Positions 9,407-17,327 of a DNA stretch of 64,000 nucleotides are shown here, piece by piece (within the stretch, counting starts at the first letter, position 1; each line of letters begins with the position of its first letter). The translations under genes were made by a program, and so were the position numbers. Under the pieces are notes generated by a model. That model ran no database searches. It was not told the origin of the DNA and saw only the letters and a list, made by a program, of their open reading frames with translations. The stretch comes from an uncultured Clostridia bacterium (lineage in GTDB: Bacteria; Bacillota; Clostridia; Christensenellales; UBA1750), in the NCBI GenBank assembly GCA_947625765.1, contig CANQPP010000001.1, positions 71,763-135,762 on the forward strand, in the 5' to 3' direction.

Positions 9407-9633
9407 TCATACTCCTCCGGGTAAATCCCATCGTAATCGTAGCCCACGTCCAACTCATCATCCATGTCAATCACCTCGTAGACAGAGCCTTCCAGCCGCT
9501 TGTCTATTCCATATTTGTCGGCGAGGTAATAGAGCGTGTCAGTTTCACTGGCCACAGGATACGATTCATCTTTCAGCCACAAGTGCTTGAAGTCGGGGTC
9601 GTCAATAGTAACTCTGAATGTCAGCCATTTCAT
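9403..9633 (-). CDS. Small acidic protein, unknown function
   Basis: 76 aa from ATG 9633 (MKWLTFRVTIDD). A longer frame upstream runs antisense-like through the neighbouring gene and is not used. Sequence is Asp/Glu/Tyr-rich with an acidic tail (DMDDELDVGYDYDG). No clear SD precedes the ATG; it begins 5 nt after the HPr-like stop and is probably read by coupling. No family recognised. Confidence 0.5.
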   Translation of the reverse strand: MKWLTFRVTIDDPDFKHLWLKDESYPVASETDTLYYLADKYGIDKRLEGSVYEVIDMDDELDVGYDYDGIYPEEYE

Positions 9634-9637
9634 GAGA

Positions 9638-9868
9638 TCATTCGGCGACGTAATCGACGATGTGGCCGTATACATCCGTGTCGGAGACGAGCCACACATC
9701 GTCCCATTCCATAGATGCCAACACACCGATGATGGACTTGGCGTTGCAACGGTAATTGCCGCTGCCGTCCTCAATGGTCACGCTCCCGTTCACATGGGAG
9801 ATTGATTCGACGAACTTCTTCACGTCCGTCATGGTTTCAAGATTCAGCTTGTACTTCAATGCTTTCAT
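9638..9868 (-). CDS. HPr-like phosphocarrier-fold protein lacking the active histidine
   Basis: About 76 aa. The segment VTIEDGSGNYRCNAKSIIGVLA matches the middle of PTS HPr around the regulatory serine (NAKSIMGVM), and total length and order match HPr. The N-terminal GIHARPA active-site loop is absent: the equivalent stretch reads LNLETMTDVKKFV, so phosphotransfer by His15 is not possible. ATG 9868 abuts its SD; TTG 9859 has better spacing. First gene after the promoter at 9909-9938. It could mimic HPr/Crh to influence host sugar control or serve a structural role. Confidence 0.6.
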   Translation of the reverse strand: MKALKYKLNLETMTDVKKFVESISHVNGSVTIEDGSGNYRCNAKSIIGVLASMEWDDVWLVSDTDVYGHIVDYVAE

Positions 9869-9908
9869 CCTTTCTATGCTGTTTGTCTGGCTGGAAAACC
9901 GTACCATA

Positions 9909-9956
9909 ACTATAGCACTCCGAACCTATTTGCAACAATAGCTTTTGAAAATTTCT
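9909..9956 (-). promoter_or_regulatory. Promoter P1 for the replication operon
   Basis: Minus strand: -35 TTGTTG (9933-9938), 18-bp spacer, -10 TATAGT (9909-9914). Immediately upstream of the -35 lies GAAATTTTCAAAAGC, the AT-rich element shared by most phage promoters in this window. It would drive the operon from 9868 down to thyX. The same architecture recurs at 20141, 21200, 32248, 37033, 40188 and 63052. Confidence 0.75.
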
Positions 9957-9970
9957 ATCCTATTTTTTTT

Positions 9971-9995
9971 AAAAAAGAGAGGTGCGCCCACCTCT
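9971..9995 (-). terminator. Rho-independent terminator
   Basis: Minus strand stem AGAGGTG/CACCTCT (7 bp) with a 4-nt loop followed by CTTTTTT. It overlaps the stop codon of the 9994-10566 gene and separates the accessory block from promoter P1. Confidence 0.8.
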
Positions 9996-10566
9996 AGTAG
10001 ACCAGCATACTTTCTGCGTAAGCGCACCAACTCTCTGGATAAGAATCTTTCTTGTATTCCACGTAATCACCGTCGATGTCTGTAACGACTATCGAATCTT
10101 TTGTAACTTCGCGGATCAGATTCCACTCGCCATATACTCCGTCGTAAATCCATATGGGGTGATATAGCATGCGCGTCAGTTCCGACCACGGTAATGGCTT
10201 TGGCACATCATCCAAATAGCACCGCGCCCGAAACTTGACTCTCTTTTCTTCGTCCTCTGCTTCAATCTCTTTCTTAGTATCCAGCACCGTGGCAAGTGCA
10301 ATCAAATCATCGTTTGTTTTTACTTTCCGTCCAAGCCGCTTTATTAGTTCTTCTACTTTCATCTTTTGTATTAGATTGTCGCTTCTTACAACCCTTAACT
10401 TGCTAAAATCGTCCATCTCACGGACTACAATTAAAGGGTTATCCTCCGTGTACAATTCATGCGGGCGCAGTACCACGACCTCTTTTAGAACAACGTTATC
10501 ACCAGTATAAATAGCCGATATGGCAGTATCCATCGGATGAAGAGGATGCCCTAAAAAGTCTCTCAT
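9994..10566 (-). CDS. Hypothetical protein
   Basis: 190 aa from ATG 10566 with an AGGGAG SD. The middle (about 65-110) is a charged helix (KMKVEELIKRLGRKV, TKKEIEAEDEEKR). The C-terminal part alternates Tyr/Trp/Asp in short strands, suggesting a beta domain. No family recognised. Last gene of the 10-19 kb transcription unit, ending at a strong terminator. Confidence 0.55.
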   Translation of the reverse strand: MRDFLGHPLHPMDTAISAIYTGDNVVLKEVVVLRPHELYTEDNPLIVVREMDDFSKLRVVRSDNLIQKMKVEELIKRLGRKVKTNDDLIALATVLDTKKEIEAEDEEKRVKFRARCYLDDVPKPLPWSELTRMLYHPIWIYDGVYGEWNLIREVTKDSIVVTDIDGDYVEYKKDSYPESWCAYAESMLVY

Positions 10567-10575
10567 TTCTGCTCC

Positions 10576-10710
10576 CTATCTCCATGTCATCATACAAACA
10601 ACAAACATGCACCACAATATACAGAACAAAGTCAAATCCATCTTTTCAATTTCCTTAATAAGCTCCTGTTGCCGGAGAATTTGCTTTCTCTCATACTCAT
10701 GAACATCCAT
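10576..10710 (-). CDS. Small single-pass membrane protein
   Basis: 44 aa, starting at ATG 10710 two bases after the upstream stop. The N-terminal half is a charged helix (VHEYERKQILRQQELIKEIEK); the C-terminal half is a hydrophobic span (LTLFCILWCMFVVCMM). The layout resembles a small signal-anchor protein. It sits between two other small genes and is probably co-translated. Function unknown; a holin-like or membrane-remodelling role is only a guess. Confidence 0.5.
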   Translation of the reverse strand: MDVHEYERKQILRQQELIKEIEKMDLTLFCILWCMFVVCMMTWR

Positions 10711-10711
10711 C

Positions 10712-10951
10712 CTACACCCCCAGACTGTTATAGCTCCAATAAAGAGTTAAGAAACAATAGAAACAATACACAAAAAGACCAAAAAATATCAGCGCAAGTA
10801 CAACCCCCATCAATGTTATAAGAATCTTTCCCGCAATTGTATCTTCCTCTTTGGGCCAGCTATAACAAAAGAAGTGCAAGAAAATCGCAATCACCAAAGC
10901 CGCCGCAACTGCCGATCCTCCCCACATTATGGAATATAGAATAGTAACCAT
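10712..10951 (-). CDS. Two-TM membrane protein, unknown
   Basis: 79 aa from ATG 10951 (SD GGAGGAG, 7 nt). Two hydrophobic spans, about residues 8-30 and 42-66, separated by a short charged loop (SWPKEEDTIAGK). Adjacent to another small membrane protein at 10576-10710, so the two may act together. No family recognised. Confidence 0.55.
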   Translation of the reverse strand: MVTILYSIMWGGSAVAAALVIAIFLHFFCYSWPKEEDTIAGKILITLMGVVLALIFFGLFVYCFYCFLTLYWSYNSLGV

Positions 10952-10968
10952 TTCTTCGCTCCTCCCCA

Positions 10969-11388
10969 TTAACGCAGAAGTTCCGGATTATCCCATTTAT
11001 TGCCGATAACTTCGATTTGTCTGTCATTGAGAGTGTAACCATGCGTTGCGGTAGAACTCCCCCCTCCGTACCCGGCATGGAACATCCCATCAGTAAAGTC
11101 CACAGGGAAAGCGCGCTTCCCATTATAGGTTCTCTTTAAGACAATATCGCCCTCGAAGATTTTCTGCCCGTTCTTATCCTTCAGGCCCGTGTACTGGCTT
11201 ACGGTATTGGGGTCAACTCGAAACAGAGCGGGTACTTCGTTCCTAATATCGTCGTTTTCTCCAAAATTTACGGCCAAGCTCTGAAAGCCCTGGAAAATGT
11301 AGCAGCCCCCGGCATTGCCTTCGTAATAGCCGCCATCTACCCATTCCCCATTGTCCAGCCGCTTACCACGAAAACGGATTTCACGCAT
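10969..11388 (-). CDS. YopX-family protein
   Basis: 139 aa from ATG 11388 (SD GGAGGGTG). MREIRFRGKRLDNGEWVDGGYYEG, then TVSQYTGLKDKNGQKIFEGDIV and a C-terminal IEVIGNKWDNPELL are the hallmarks of the YopX family found in many Firmicutes phages and prophages (named from SPbeta). The fold is beta-rich; function is unknown. It overlaps the stop of the upstream gene by 8 nt. Confidence 0.9.
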   Translation of the reverse strand: MREIRFRGKRLDNGEWVDGGYYEGNAGGCYIFQGFQSLAVNFGENDDIRNEVPALFRVDPNTVSQYTGLKDKNGQKIFEGDIVLKRTYNGKRAFPVDFTDGMFHAGYGGGSSTATHGYTLNDRQIEVIGNKWDNPELLR

Positions 11389-11818
11389 CTTTTTCACCCT
11401 CCACATAGAAACAGTCTCCAGGACGCATAGAAGGGAATAAATCTCTATGCAAAGTTCCTATTAGATAGCAATCACTAAACATCCCCGACTTCGTTTTAAA
11501 TGGCTTTTCGCTATGAAAGCATACATACCGGGGGACGTGCCCTTTTATCTCCCCGTCCAGGCTTACCCATTTTGCTCCTACCATTTTGCAGATTGATAGT
11601 TCTGCTTCTGTCAGATGCAATGTCCCAAACGTATTTGCCCATTCATACGCCCAATTATTGCATATATTATTGTCGTGCAGCACACATCCATTTTCTTCGC
11701 ATGCAGGCGCAAGATACATGGAATCACATTCGCGTCTAAAATCACAGCAATACTGATAGCATTCTTTTAATGTCCATTCATCAAAGGGCTTGTTTTTCTG
11801 CTTCATCAGATTCATCAT
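11381..11818 (-). CDS. Cys-rich hypothetical protein, paralogue of the next gene
   Basis: 145 aa. N-terminal half has many Cys (YCCDFRREC, ACEENGC) and may bind metal. The C-terminal half (AELSICKMVGAKWVSLDG ... LFPSMRPGDCFYVEG) is clearly homologous to the C-terminus of the neighbouring 251-aa protein, so the two arose by duplication. Start Met is uncertain within MMNLMKQK; the SD AAAGGAGG abuts the first ATG. Confidence 0.6.
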   Translation of the reverse strand: MMNLMKQKNKPFDEWTLKECYQYCCDFRRECDSMYLAPACEENGCVLHDNNICNNWAYEWANTFGTLHLTEAELSICKMVGAKWVSLDGEIKGHVPRYVCFHSEKPFKTKSGMFSDCYLIGTLHRDLFPSMRPGDCFYVEGEKDA

Positions 11819-11824
11819 CCTCCT

Positions 11825-12580
11825 TTATTCACAGAAGATGCAATCTCCAGGCTTGACACTTGGGAAAAGTGTGTCTTTGATGGTCGTTATCAATGAATCG
11901 CAAGAATAATACCCCTCATCATCCATTATGGGCTTATGTACAGAAAGGCAGACTAGGCCCATCCCCGACTCCCTATCGTAACTTACCCAATGTGCGCCCA
12001 CGCTCCGGCAAATTTCTTTCTCTTTTTCACTCAAAACAGGAGATCGGACAATAGATTCTGGATGGTTAATGGCAGTACATAAGATTTCCGTGCCCGTCAA
12101 ACCTTGAGCGCCTTTGAGGTTCCCTTTTTCATCCAGCCATACATCATCCGAGTTGATGTTTTCTTCCGGGTATTCAACATGCCATTTCTGCCCAGGCTTC
12201 ACCCTTAGTAATCCAGGCAAACGCGGAGTATATTCATCCGTCGCCAATGCAAAATTATTACGTCTAAAGCATCCCATACATGGATGTTGATGTATATCAG
12301 TCGCTTTCCAAGCGCAACCAGAACAGAGATCATATTGATTCTCAACGAGTTTATACCCCATCAAGCGGATGCCCTCTTTCATCTCTTCTGGATGAGAATC
12401 CCACCAATCCATATCGAAGCAATGACCATGAGCTGCTTTGTCAACTGGACAATCCGAACATGGGCCTGGACAGCGGAAATACTTCAATGCGGCTTCAAAG
12501 CTGTGAAATATATTCCCACTGATGGGGTCTACAATCATCAACTCGTCGTATATTGAATACCATTTATCAGGAACCATCAT
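11825..12580 (-). CDS. Cys-rich hypothetical protein, paralogue of 11381-11818
   Basis: 251 aa. Two Cys clusters (CPGPCSDCPVDKAAHGHC near 35 and CSGCAWKATDIHQHPCMGC near 83) look like zinc or Fe-S sites. The C-terminal domain (EKEICRSVGAHWVSYDR ... LFPSVKPGDCIFC) is shared with the downstream gene. The strong SD GAGGAGG is 13 nt from the ATG, but 7 nt from an in-frame ATC, so the true start may be two codons upstream. No known function. Confidence 0.6.
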   Translation of the reverse strand: MMVPDKWYSIYDELMIVDPISGNIFHSFEAALKYFRCPGPCSDCPVDKAAHGHCFDMDWWDSHPEEMKEGIRLMGYKLVENQYDLCSGCAWKATDIHQHPCMGCFRRNNFALATDEYTPRLPGLLRVKPGQKWHVEYPEENINSDDVWLDEKGNLKGAQGLTGTEILCTAINHPESIVRSPVLSEKEKEICRSVGAHWVSYDRESGMGLVCLSVHKPIMDDEGYYSCDSLITTIKDTLFPSVKPGDCIFCE

Positions 12581-13326
12581 TGAGATTTGTATACCTCCTC
12601 TTTACTGATCCTCTCAAACTCAATCACATGCACCCATGGGTTCGCATCCCAGCCGAATTTTGCACGGTCTGCTGCTTTGATGGTTTTGCCCCAGTAGTTT
12701 GCAAAGGCTATTCTGGCAAATTCAAAACATTGGTCTGGCCTGTCTACGTCTTTGAAGTGATAACCTGGATGATGTTGGGGGTTGGCTCTGTGCCATGTTT
12801 TTCCGCCGTCCAAACTCGCTCTCCACGACGGCGTATACATACCAAAATCTGTATATTTCGCGCCCTCAGCCATGGCTTGTTCCTCAGTTATGTCACGCAA
12901 CCGCTCCACGCGCACGCCCGTGACTCGTAGGAAGATACGTGCAGCTTCTTTGGGCATGTGGATTGATGGACGCCACTTTGGATGCTCTTGTCCTTCCCAG
13001 TCTGCTTTATAAATGTATACATCTGGAAGCCCCGTTTCTGGATCAGCTGCTGTCCAGTCGCTTATTTTTGCAAACGTCTCCCGGACATACAAAATGTCCC
13101 CTTTTTTGTATGGGTTTCTTACACGATAACATCGTGAATTGGATTTTCGGATAAACCACCACTCTCCGAACCAAGAATCATACGGATACGCATCTTCAAA
13201 CGCCGGAGCGTCACGAACTACCCGTCGAGTCACCGTCTTTTGACCACTCAGAAGTGCTCGAACCATATCTTCATTGAATAAGATCGGTTTCATTTCATCT
13301 ACTGTTCTACTTATAAATGGCTTCAT
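12577..13326 (-). CDS. ASCH-like phage protein
   Basis: 249 aa. MKPILFNEDMVRALLSGQKTVTRRVV, then GDILYVRETFAK and ARIFLRVTGVRVERLRDITEEQAMAEGA match the ASCH/PUA-like proteins common in phages: a ligand-binding beta barrel with TxTRR and an RxTF-like motif. ASCH domains bind RNA or nucleosides and some are nucleases or amidohydrolases. The two possible Met starts are 12 codons apart. Overlaps the next gene by 4 nt. Confidence 0.75.
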   Translation of the reverse strand: MKPFISRTVDEMKPILFNEDMVRALLSGQKTVTRRVVRDAPAFEDAYPYDSWFGEWWFIRKSNSRCYRVRNPYKKGDILYVRETFAKISDWTAADPETGLPDVYIYKADWEGQEHPKWRPSIHMPKEAARIFLRVTGVRVERLRDITEEQAMAEGAKYTDFGMYTPSWRASLDGGKTWHRANPQHHPGYHFKDVDRPDQCFEFARIAFANYWGKTIKAADRAKFGWDANPWVHVIEFERISKEEVYKSQ

Positions 13327-13327
13327 T

Positions 13328-13591
13328 TCAAATACTAGTCCCCCGACGATTGGCGAGACATTTCTTCAAATACTCCACTTCTTCTTCCGTCAAATCTTCC
13401 ATGAGCATGTAGTCCTCGCTCCTTACATAGCCCACTTGTCTCAAGAAGTTGTTGAACTCAAACCCAATCTCAAGCAGAACATCATCATTTATCCCCTCGT
13501 AAATACGAAGTTTCGACTTAGCCTTATACTTTGTGTTTGTGCTCTCGTCCTTAAGACCGAATTTGACCGTCAGGCCATATTCATCTTCCAT
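13328..13591 (-). CDS. Hypothetical protein
   Basis: 87 aa from ATG 13591 with GGAG 5 nt upstream. A mixed beta/alpha domain ending in a helix (DLTEEEVEYLKKCLANRRG). Its start lies inside the end of the methyltransferase gene (22-nt overlap), so it is translationally linked to the modification cassette. No family recognised and no simple-sequence tract, unlike the five genes upstream. Confidence 0.55.
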   Translation of the reverse strand: MEDEYGLTVKFGLKDESTNTKYKAKSKLRIYEGINDDVLLEIGFEFNNFLRQVGYVRSEDYMLMEDLTEEEVEYLKKCLANRRGTSI

Positions 13592-14781
13592 GGGTACTCC
13601 ATCTCCTCTCTTAACTTGAAGGCATCCCCGCACTGGATTATGTCAGGGAAGTTATCATTTGCAACTCTCATTGCATACTTATCAATCTCGTAAGCATAAT
13701 ACCGCACGTTGGTGAAGCCCATCTTTTGGAAACAGTATCTGCCCGTTCCGATACCATCGTACATGGATAGCACGATAATCTCTTCGTCCCTTCTCACGTT
13801 CTGGAGAGCGCCGCGCAGAATGTGAATAATCACTTCCGCAGTCCATCCATTTCCCAATCCTTTGTATGCCTGCGAATCAGATACCGACTTGCAATAATCG
13901 TCTGGCAGCGTTTGTAATCTGCAACACTCTTTCACGGTCAGCTTTCTGATGATGTAGCAGCCATCCATAAGTTGTATGGGATACCGACTATTGCCGATAA
14001 CAATTGTCCCGTGTTCTACACGATATATGGGACAATCCAGCGTGCCGCAATACTCGTACATCTGGCAGGAAGTTGTAAGACAGTTGCTCTTTTCTCTCAT
14101 GGCGCGGCCCCGCCGCGTTTTACTATGCGGCATGGAAAGATCAACGCACTCGCCGGGCAGAATATCCACATAGCCCTTCTTAGTGGCTTCTGGAACTCGC
14201 ATAATCGGCACAGCATACAGACCAGTCTTTGCACCAACACCACCGCCTTGACCGCACAAGGTAGTTGACTTCCCGTCCGGCGAGTATACGCGATACTGCT
14301 TACTATTGAACTCTTTGTTCTTAGCTTGGTTCTCAATCGTCCCGATCCTTACGGGAACATCAGAACCTAATGGAGTTAATCCCCCCCCCGCCTGCGCAGC
14401 TAGGCTAGAAGGAGGAGCAAGCGCGTAACCATGTTCGCTGCTCGTTGTCTCAAGAATATCGCGGAGCATAACGTGTCTATCATCCGGCTGGTCAACGCTC
14501 CAGTTGAAAGCATAGAATCGCTGGCGGTTTTGAGCAGAGACGAGAGCGGAGTTAATGTGCATTAGATTGACACCAAGCTCCTTGGAAATCTGATCCTTAA
14601 TTGGCTGTGCTGCTGACTTGTTGTTTTCGTATAAGAATAAGTCCGGCTTGAACTTCTCTTTGGCAATCAAATAATTCTTGAATAGCTCCCAACCAACTCC
14701 TTGGGCCTGCGTTTCCCTATGCCGGGTTTGGGCTATGCTCCAATGAGTGCATGGAGAGCCGCCAATCAAAATCTTTAGTAT
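13570..14781 (-). CDS. Circularly permuted DNA cytosine-C5 methyltransferase (DNMT3-like order); probable AUA start; G9 tract
   Basis: About 403 aa. Motif order is IV (GGSPCTHWS, catalytic Cys near 12), VI (LYENN), VIII (SAQNRQR), IX-X (TVKECCRLQTLP ... YKGLGNGW), and only then motif I (LSMYDGIGTGRYCF) and II/III (YEIDKYA, CGDAFKL) at the C-terminus. Normal C5 enzymes run I to X, so this is a circular permutation. A G9 run at 14381-14389 encodes AGGGL near residue 131 and is in frame here, so the gene is intact. Start: TTG 14787 is only 2 nt from GAGG; ATA 14781 is 8 nt away and gives MLKILIGGSPC, as expected for the family. Confidence 0.88.
   Translation of the reverse strand: MLKILIGGSPCTHWSIAQTRHRETQAQGVGWELFKNYLIAKEKFKPDLFLYENNKSAAQPIKDQISKELGVNLMHINSALVSAQNRQRFYAFNWSVDQPDDRHVMLRDILETTSSEHGYALAPPSSLAAQAGGGLTPLGSDVPVRIGTIENQAKNKEFNSKQYRVYSPDGKSTTLCGQGGGVGAKTGLYAVPIMRVPEATKKGYVDILPGECVDLSMPHSKTRRGRAMREKSNCLTTSCQMYEYCGTLDCPIYRVEHGTIVIGNSRYPIQLMDGCYIIRKLTVKECCRLQTLPDDYCKSVSDSQAYKGLGNGWTAEVIIHILRGALQNVRRDEEIIVLSMYDGIGTGRYCFQKMGFTNVRYYAYEIDKYAMRVANDNFPDIIQCGDAFKLREEMEYPWKMNMA
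14381..14389 (-). repeat. G9 tract inside permuted methyltransferase (in frame)
   Basis: Nine consecutive C on the plus strand (G9 sense). A change by one base would truncate the methyltransferase after about 130 residues. One of five such tracts in five adjacent genes. Confidence 0.9.
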
Positions 14782-14791
14782 AGGCAATTCC

Positions 14792-15830
14792 TCACTTATC
14801 TTTGGCTTTCATTTTCTGAACGTAATCACGGTACTGCTGAGTGTACTCATAGGAATCCTTGAAAATGTTGTGTGCCGCTTTATGAATCAATGGCTCGTAT
14901 GTGGCTACTACCTTCAAATCATCGAATAAATATCGGTTGAAAGGGCAACCGACGCATCCTGTTCTGTTGAACCCCCAGACCTCATAGCAATCGCTATGGG
15001 AAACGTTGAACCGATTTGCGTATTCTTTCTCGTCCTCGTCCTTATACCAGAACAGCGGCCTGTAAAAATCACACCCATCTTCATTGGCATCAAAACAAGA
15101 TTTATAACTGAATGAACGAACGCCGCCTTCTGCTTTTCTAATACCCACAATCATTAAGTCGATGCCGTTCTCTTTAATGAATTTATGGGCAACTTGCTTT
15201 TTTGCGTAATTGCAGCAGTTCTTAGATATTTTGAACCACGGCGGATTCTCGACCATGAATTCTTTTAGATACTTGTTTCGTGAGATGTTGTAGAAGCTGC
15301 GCGGCTCCCGTTTACTCTCTCTCTCTCTCTGCACCGCTGCCGACCGGGTATGCGTTGCACCACCACTTAATCGCCGAAGCGCATCCCGGATATTCCTCCA
15401 CAAGAGTCTCGAACGGCTTATCTTCCCATTTGAACCCATGCCTTTGCAGAGAGTAGATGTTTCCACTCACGTACTTAGAAAGAAACGGCTGGCCGTATTC
15501 TTTGCAAGACTGAGGAATTGACTTGAGAGGCTTGATTTTCTCAATGGTCACTCCATATTTGTTCTCTAAGTCTTTCAAGTGATCTTTAGTGGCCTTGTAT
15601 TCCAACCCGGTGTCGAACCAGATATAGCGTACTTTCCTTTCAACATCCAGCCTAGAGATGATGTCCATCATAATGTCGCTATCTTTGCCTCCAGAGATAG
15701 AACATGCGATATTATGGTGCTTTTGCAGTACAGAGAACGCCTTCGTGAAGCTGTCAAAAATGGCATAGTTGCCATCGGCCTTTTCTAGTAGTTCAGAGAT
15801 AGAATCCAATAAATCACTCCTTTCATACAT
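14792..15830 (-). CDS. PAPS-reductase-family protein 2, frame-broken at an (AG)8 tract
   Basis: Read as one gene with a frameshift. First part (ATG 15830, SD AGGAGG) gives about 172 aa with the PP-loop SISGGKDSDIMMDI and FDTGLEYKATKDHL, then stops at TAA just after GCA-(GA)n. The second part, in another frame to 14792, continues with FYNISRNKYLKEF, KISKNCCNYAKK and the family end NRTGCVGCPFNRY. Adding one AG unit (9 instead of 8) restores a single 346-aa frame. PAPS-reductase-fold enzymes activate or transfer sulfur (including DndC in DNA phosphorothioation). Currently OFF as sequenced, unless the repeat length is an assembly error. Confidence 0.82.
15315..15330 (-). repeat. (AG)8 dinucleotide tract at the frameshift in PAPS-family gene 2
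   Basis: Eight CT units on the plus strand. The upstream frame stops at TAA immediately after it; 9 units would join the two halves. A dinucleotide contingency-locus-like repeat. Confidence 0.92.
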
Positions 15831-16695
15831 TTTGACCTCCTTCCATGTTATCGAACATCAACATCTGACCAGACAGGACATCGTTCTCCATCCACCAGTT
15901 GAACACGTCCTCGCGGTCTTTCCATGCGCACTGGAGTCCTCTCTCCTTGCGCGCTTGAAGCATCTTATCGAACGCCTTTTTATACATCTCCATGTACTTG
16001 GGCCAGCGTTGAAAATCACGGTTCCTCCCAGAAGTTTGCGCTTGCGGACACCCGATGCACCCAACACGATTCCAGCCTTCGCAATATAGCGGATTAACAG
16101 TAATCTTCTCGTCCTTAATGTAGTCCCATACTTCGTCATTATCCCAGTCAATAATGGGGTTACAGACACGAGCAGCCTTGACCCGGCAACTCTCGAATAA
16201 CTGCCGCTTATCATCATTATCGTTCGAGAGAATTACTTCACCATGCGGAGACTCATAAATGCCACGTTTGCGTCGTTTAATGCTTTCAGCCCACCGAACA
16301 CCAGTCACGATAAAGGAATCCTTTATAGTTCCTTCTTTGAGAATGTCGCAGCAGTAACGCACGATTCTTGTCGGCGGCATCAACTTAATAGGAATCAGAG
16401 TCCACATTGACACGGGCTTGTTTTTGTAGCGGGGGGGGGTAATATAACAGTGGATTCCTTCATTCTCAAGCTCATGGAACTGTTCTCTTACGAACCTAAC
16501 AGTCTCTGGAGCATCTGCTGTGGTATGATTATGAGTGACCTCAAATGGGATACCAGCCTTCTTAGCCAGATGAATACATACAGAACTATCCTTACCGCCA
16601 CTATCAGTTAGGATTAACGGCTTCTTATAGTAGCCCAAACTCATATCCGATGCTGACTTTAATCGCTCAATTGCCAATTCCTCTTTATTCGGTAT
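15823..16695 (-). CDS. PAPS-reductase-family protein 1 (intact); probable AUA start; C9 tract
   Basis: About 290 aa. PP-loop LILTDSGGKDSSVCIHLAKK near residue 30, HNHTTADAPETVRFV, RYCCDILKEG, NPIIDWDNDEVWDYI, and the terminal Cys pair VGCIGCPQ. This is the phage PAPS-reductase/adenine-nucleotide alpha-hydrolase type, often next to DNA-modification genes. The open frame extends further upstream, but ATA 16695 sits 6 nt after AAGGTG and gives MPNKEELAIERLKSAS, the usual family N-terminus; the stretch before it is antisense-like to the upstream methyltransferase. A C9 run (16431-16439) encodes TPPR and is in frame. Confidence 0.86.
   Translation of the reverse strand: MPNKEELAIERLKSASDMSLGYYKKPLILTDSGGKDSSVCIHLAKKAGIPFEVTHNHTTADAPETVRFVREQFHELENEGIHCYITPPRYKNKPVSMWTLIPIKLMPPTRIVRYCCDILKEGTIKDSFIVTGVRWAESIKRRKRGIYESPHGEVILSNDNDDKRQLFESCRVKAARVCNPIIDWDNDEVWDYIKDEKITVNPLYCEGWNRVGCIGCPQAQTSGRNRDFQRWPKYMEMYKKAFDKMLQARKERGLQCAWKDREDVFNWWMENDVLSGQMLMFDNMEGGQNV
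16431..16439 (-). repeat. C9 (sense) tract in PAPS-reductase gene 1, in frame
   Basis: Nine G on the plus strand (poly-C in the coding strand). The gene is open through it. One-base slippage would truncate after about 88 residues. Confidence 0.9.
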
Positions 16696-17327
16696 CTGAA
16701 TCACCTTCCTTCTGGTTATAGCCAGCCCATTGTTCTGCCATAGCTTTTGCAATTCCAGAATAAGTTTTGCTTCGCATTTTTGCCCTTTCGGAACTTGGCG
16801 ACATGCGCCATATTCGATGCTCTCTGCCGTCCACAATATTAGTGGGTTTCAACGGAGGCAATCCCTTGAGCCAGAGACAAGTCGCTTTCGTCTCCCCGTG
16901 CCCAAATTGCCACGGCTGAATGATCTGGTCAGGCTTGCGGTATCTAGTAGACATAATGCCAACCGGGTTTTCGATGGCGATCTTCTGACAGTCCGCTTCA
17001 ACAAGTCTCATGAAGAAGTCCACTGCTGTCTGCTGTCTGCCATCCCTGCGCTTTTCCTCAAAATACCTTGCTCCGCTAACAGCCAAGTGCGTGCATGGCG
17101 GAAAAGCCAAAATCATATCCCATGCTCCACGAATGGTGTGTTCTATTCCATCGCAAGTTTCAAAGCTACAACTCCCATTTAATAAAGGCAAACAATCTTG
17201 CCTAATATGCCATTCTAATACCCCCCCCCGAACAAGGAAGGAGGTCGCAAGAATAGGCTTCATGGCCTAATCGCCGCAATTCTTTCGTTACGGCCTGCGA
17301 TTCTTCGCATGCCACCAAAATTTTCAA
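16685..17327 (-). CDS. Phage cytosine-C5 methyltransferase-like protein, frame-broken at a G9 tract
   Basis: The start TTG 17327 (AAGGAG 7 nt upstream) gives MKILVACEESQAVTKELRRLGH then AYSCDLLPCSGGG, and meets a stop two codons after the G9. The rest, in another frame, reads VLEWHIRQDCLPLLNG, LAFPPCTHLAVSGARYF (PPC motif) and IAIENPVGIMS (ENP), the family's catalytic part. With G7 the junction reads CSGGVLEWHI, the family's usual spacing; G10 also restores the frame. Full length would be about 213 aa. It is OFF as sequenced. Overlaps the Dam-like gene at its 5' end and PAPS gene 1 at its 3' end. Confidence 0.84.
17221..17229 (-). repeat. G9 tract breaking the C5 methyltransferase-like gene
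   Basis: Nine C on the plus strand. The upstream frame ends GGGY-stop directly after the run; the conserved EWHI segment is one base out of frame. Confidence 0.92.

Noticed and set aside
9403-9774. 123-aa version of the gene ending at 9403
   Set aside because: Its first 47 residues are the HPr-like gene read in another frame; ATG 9633 gives a sensible 76-aa product.
9961-9976. T8/A6 run as another contingency tract
   Set aside because: It is intergenic and forms the tail of a terminator.
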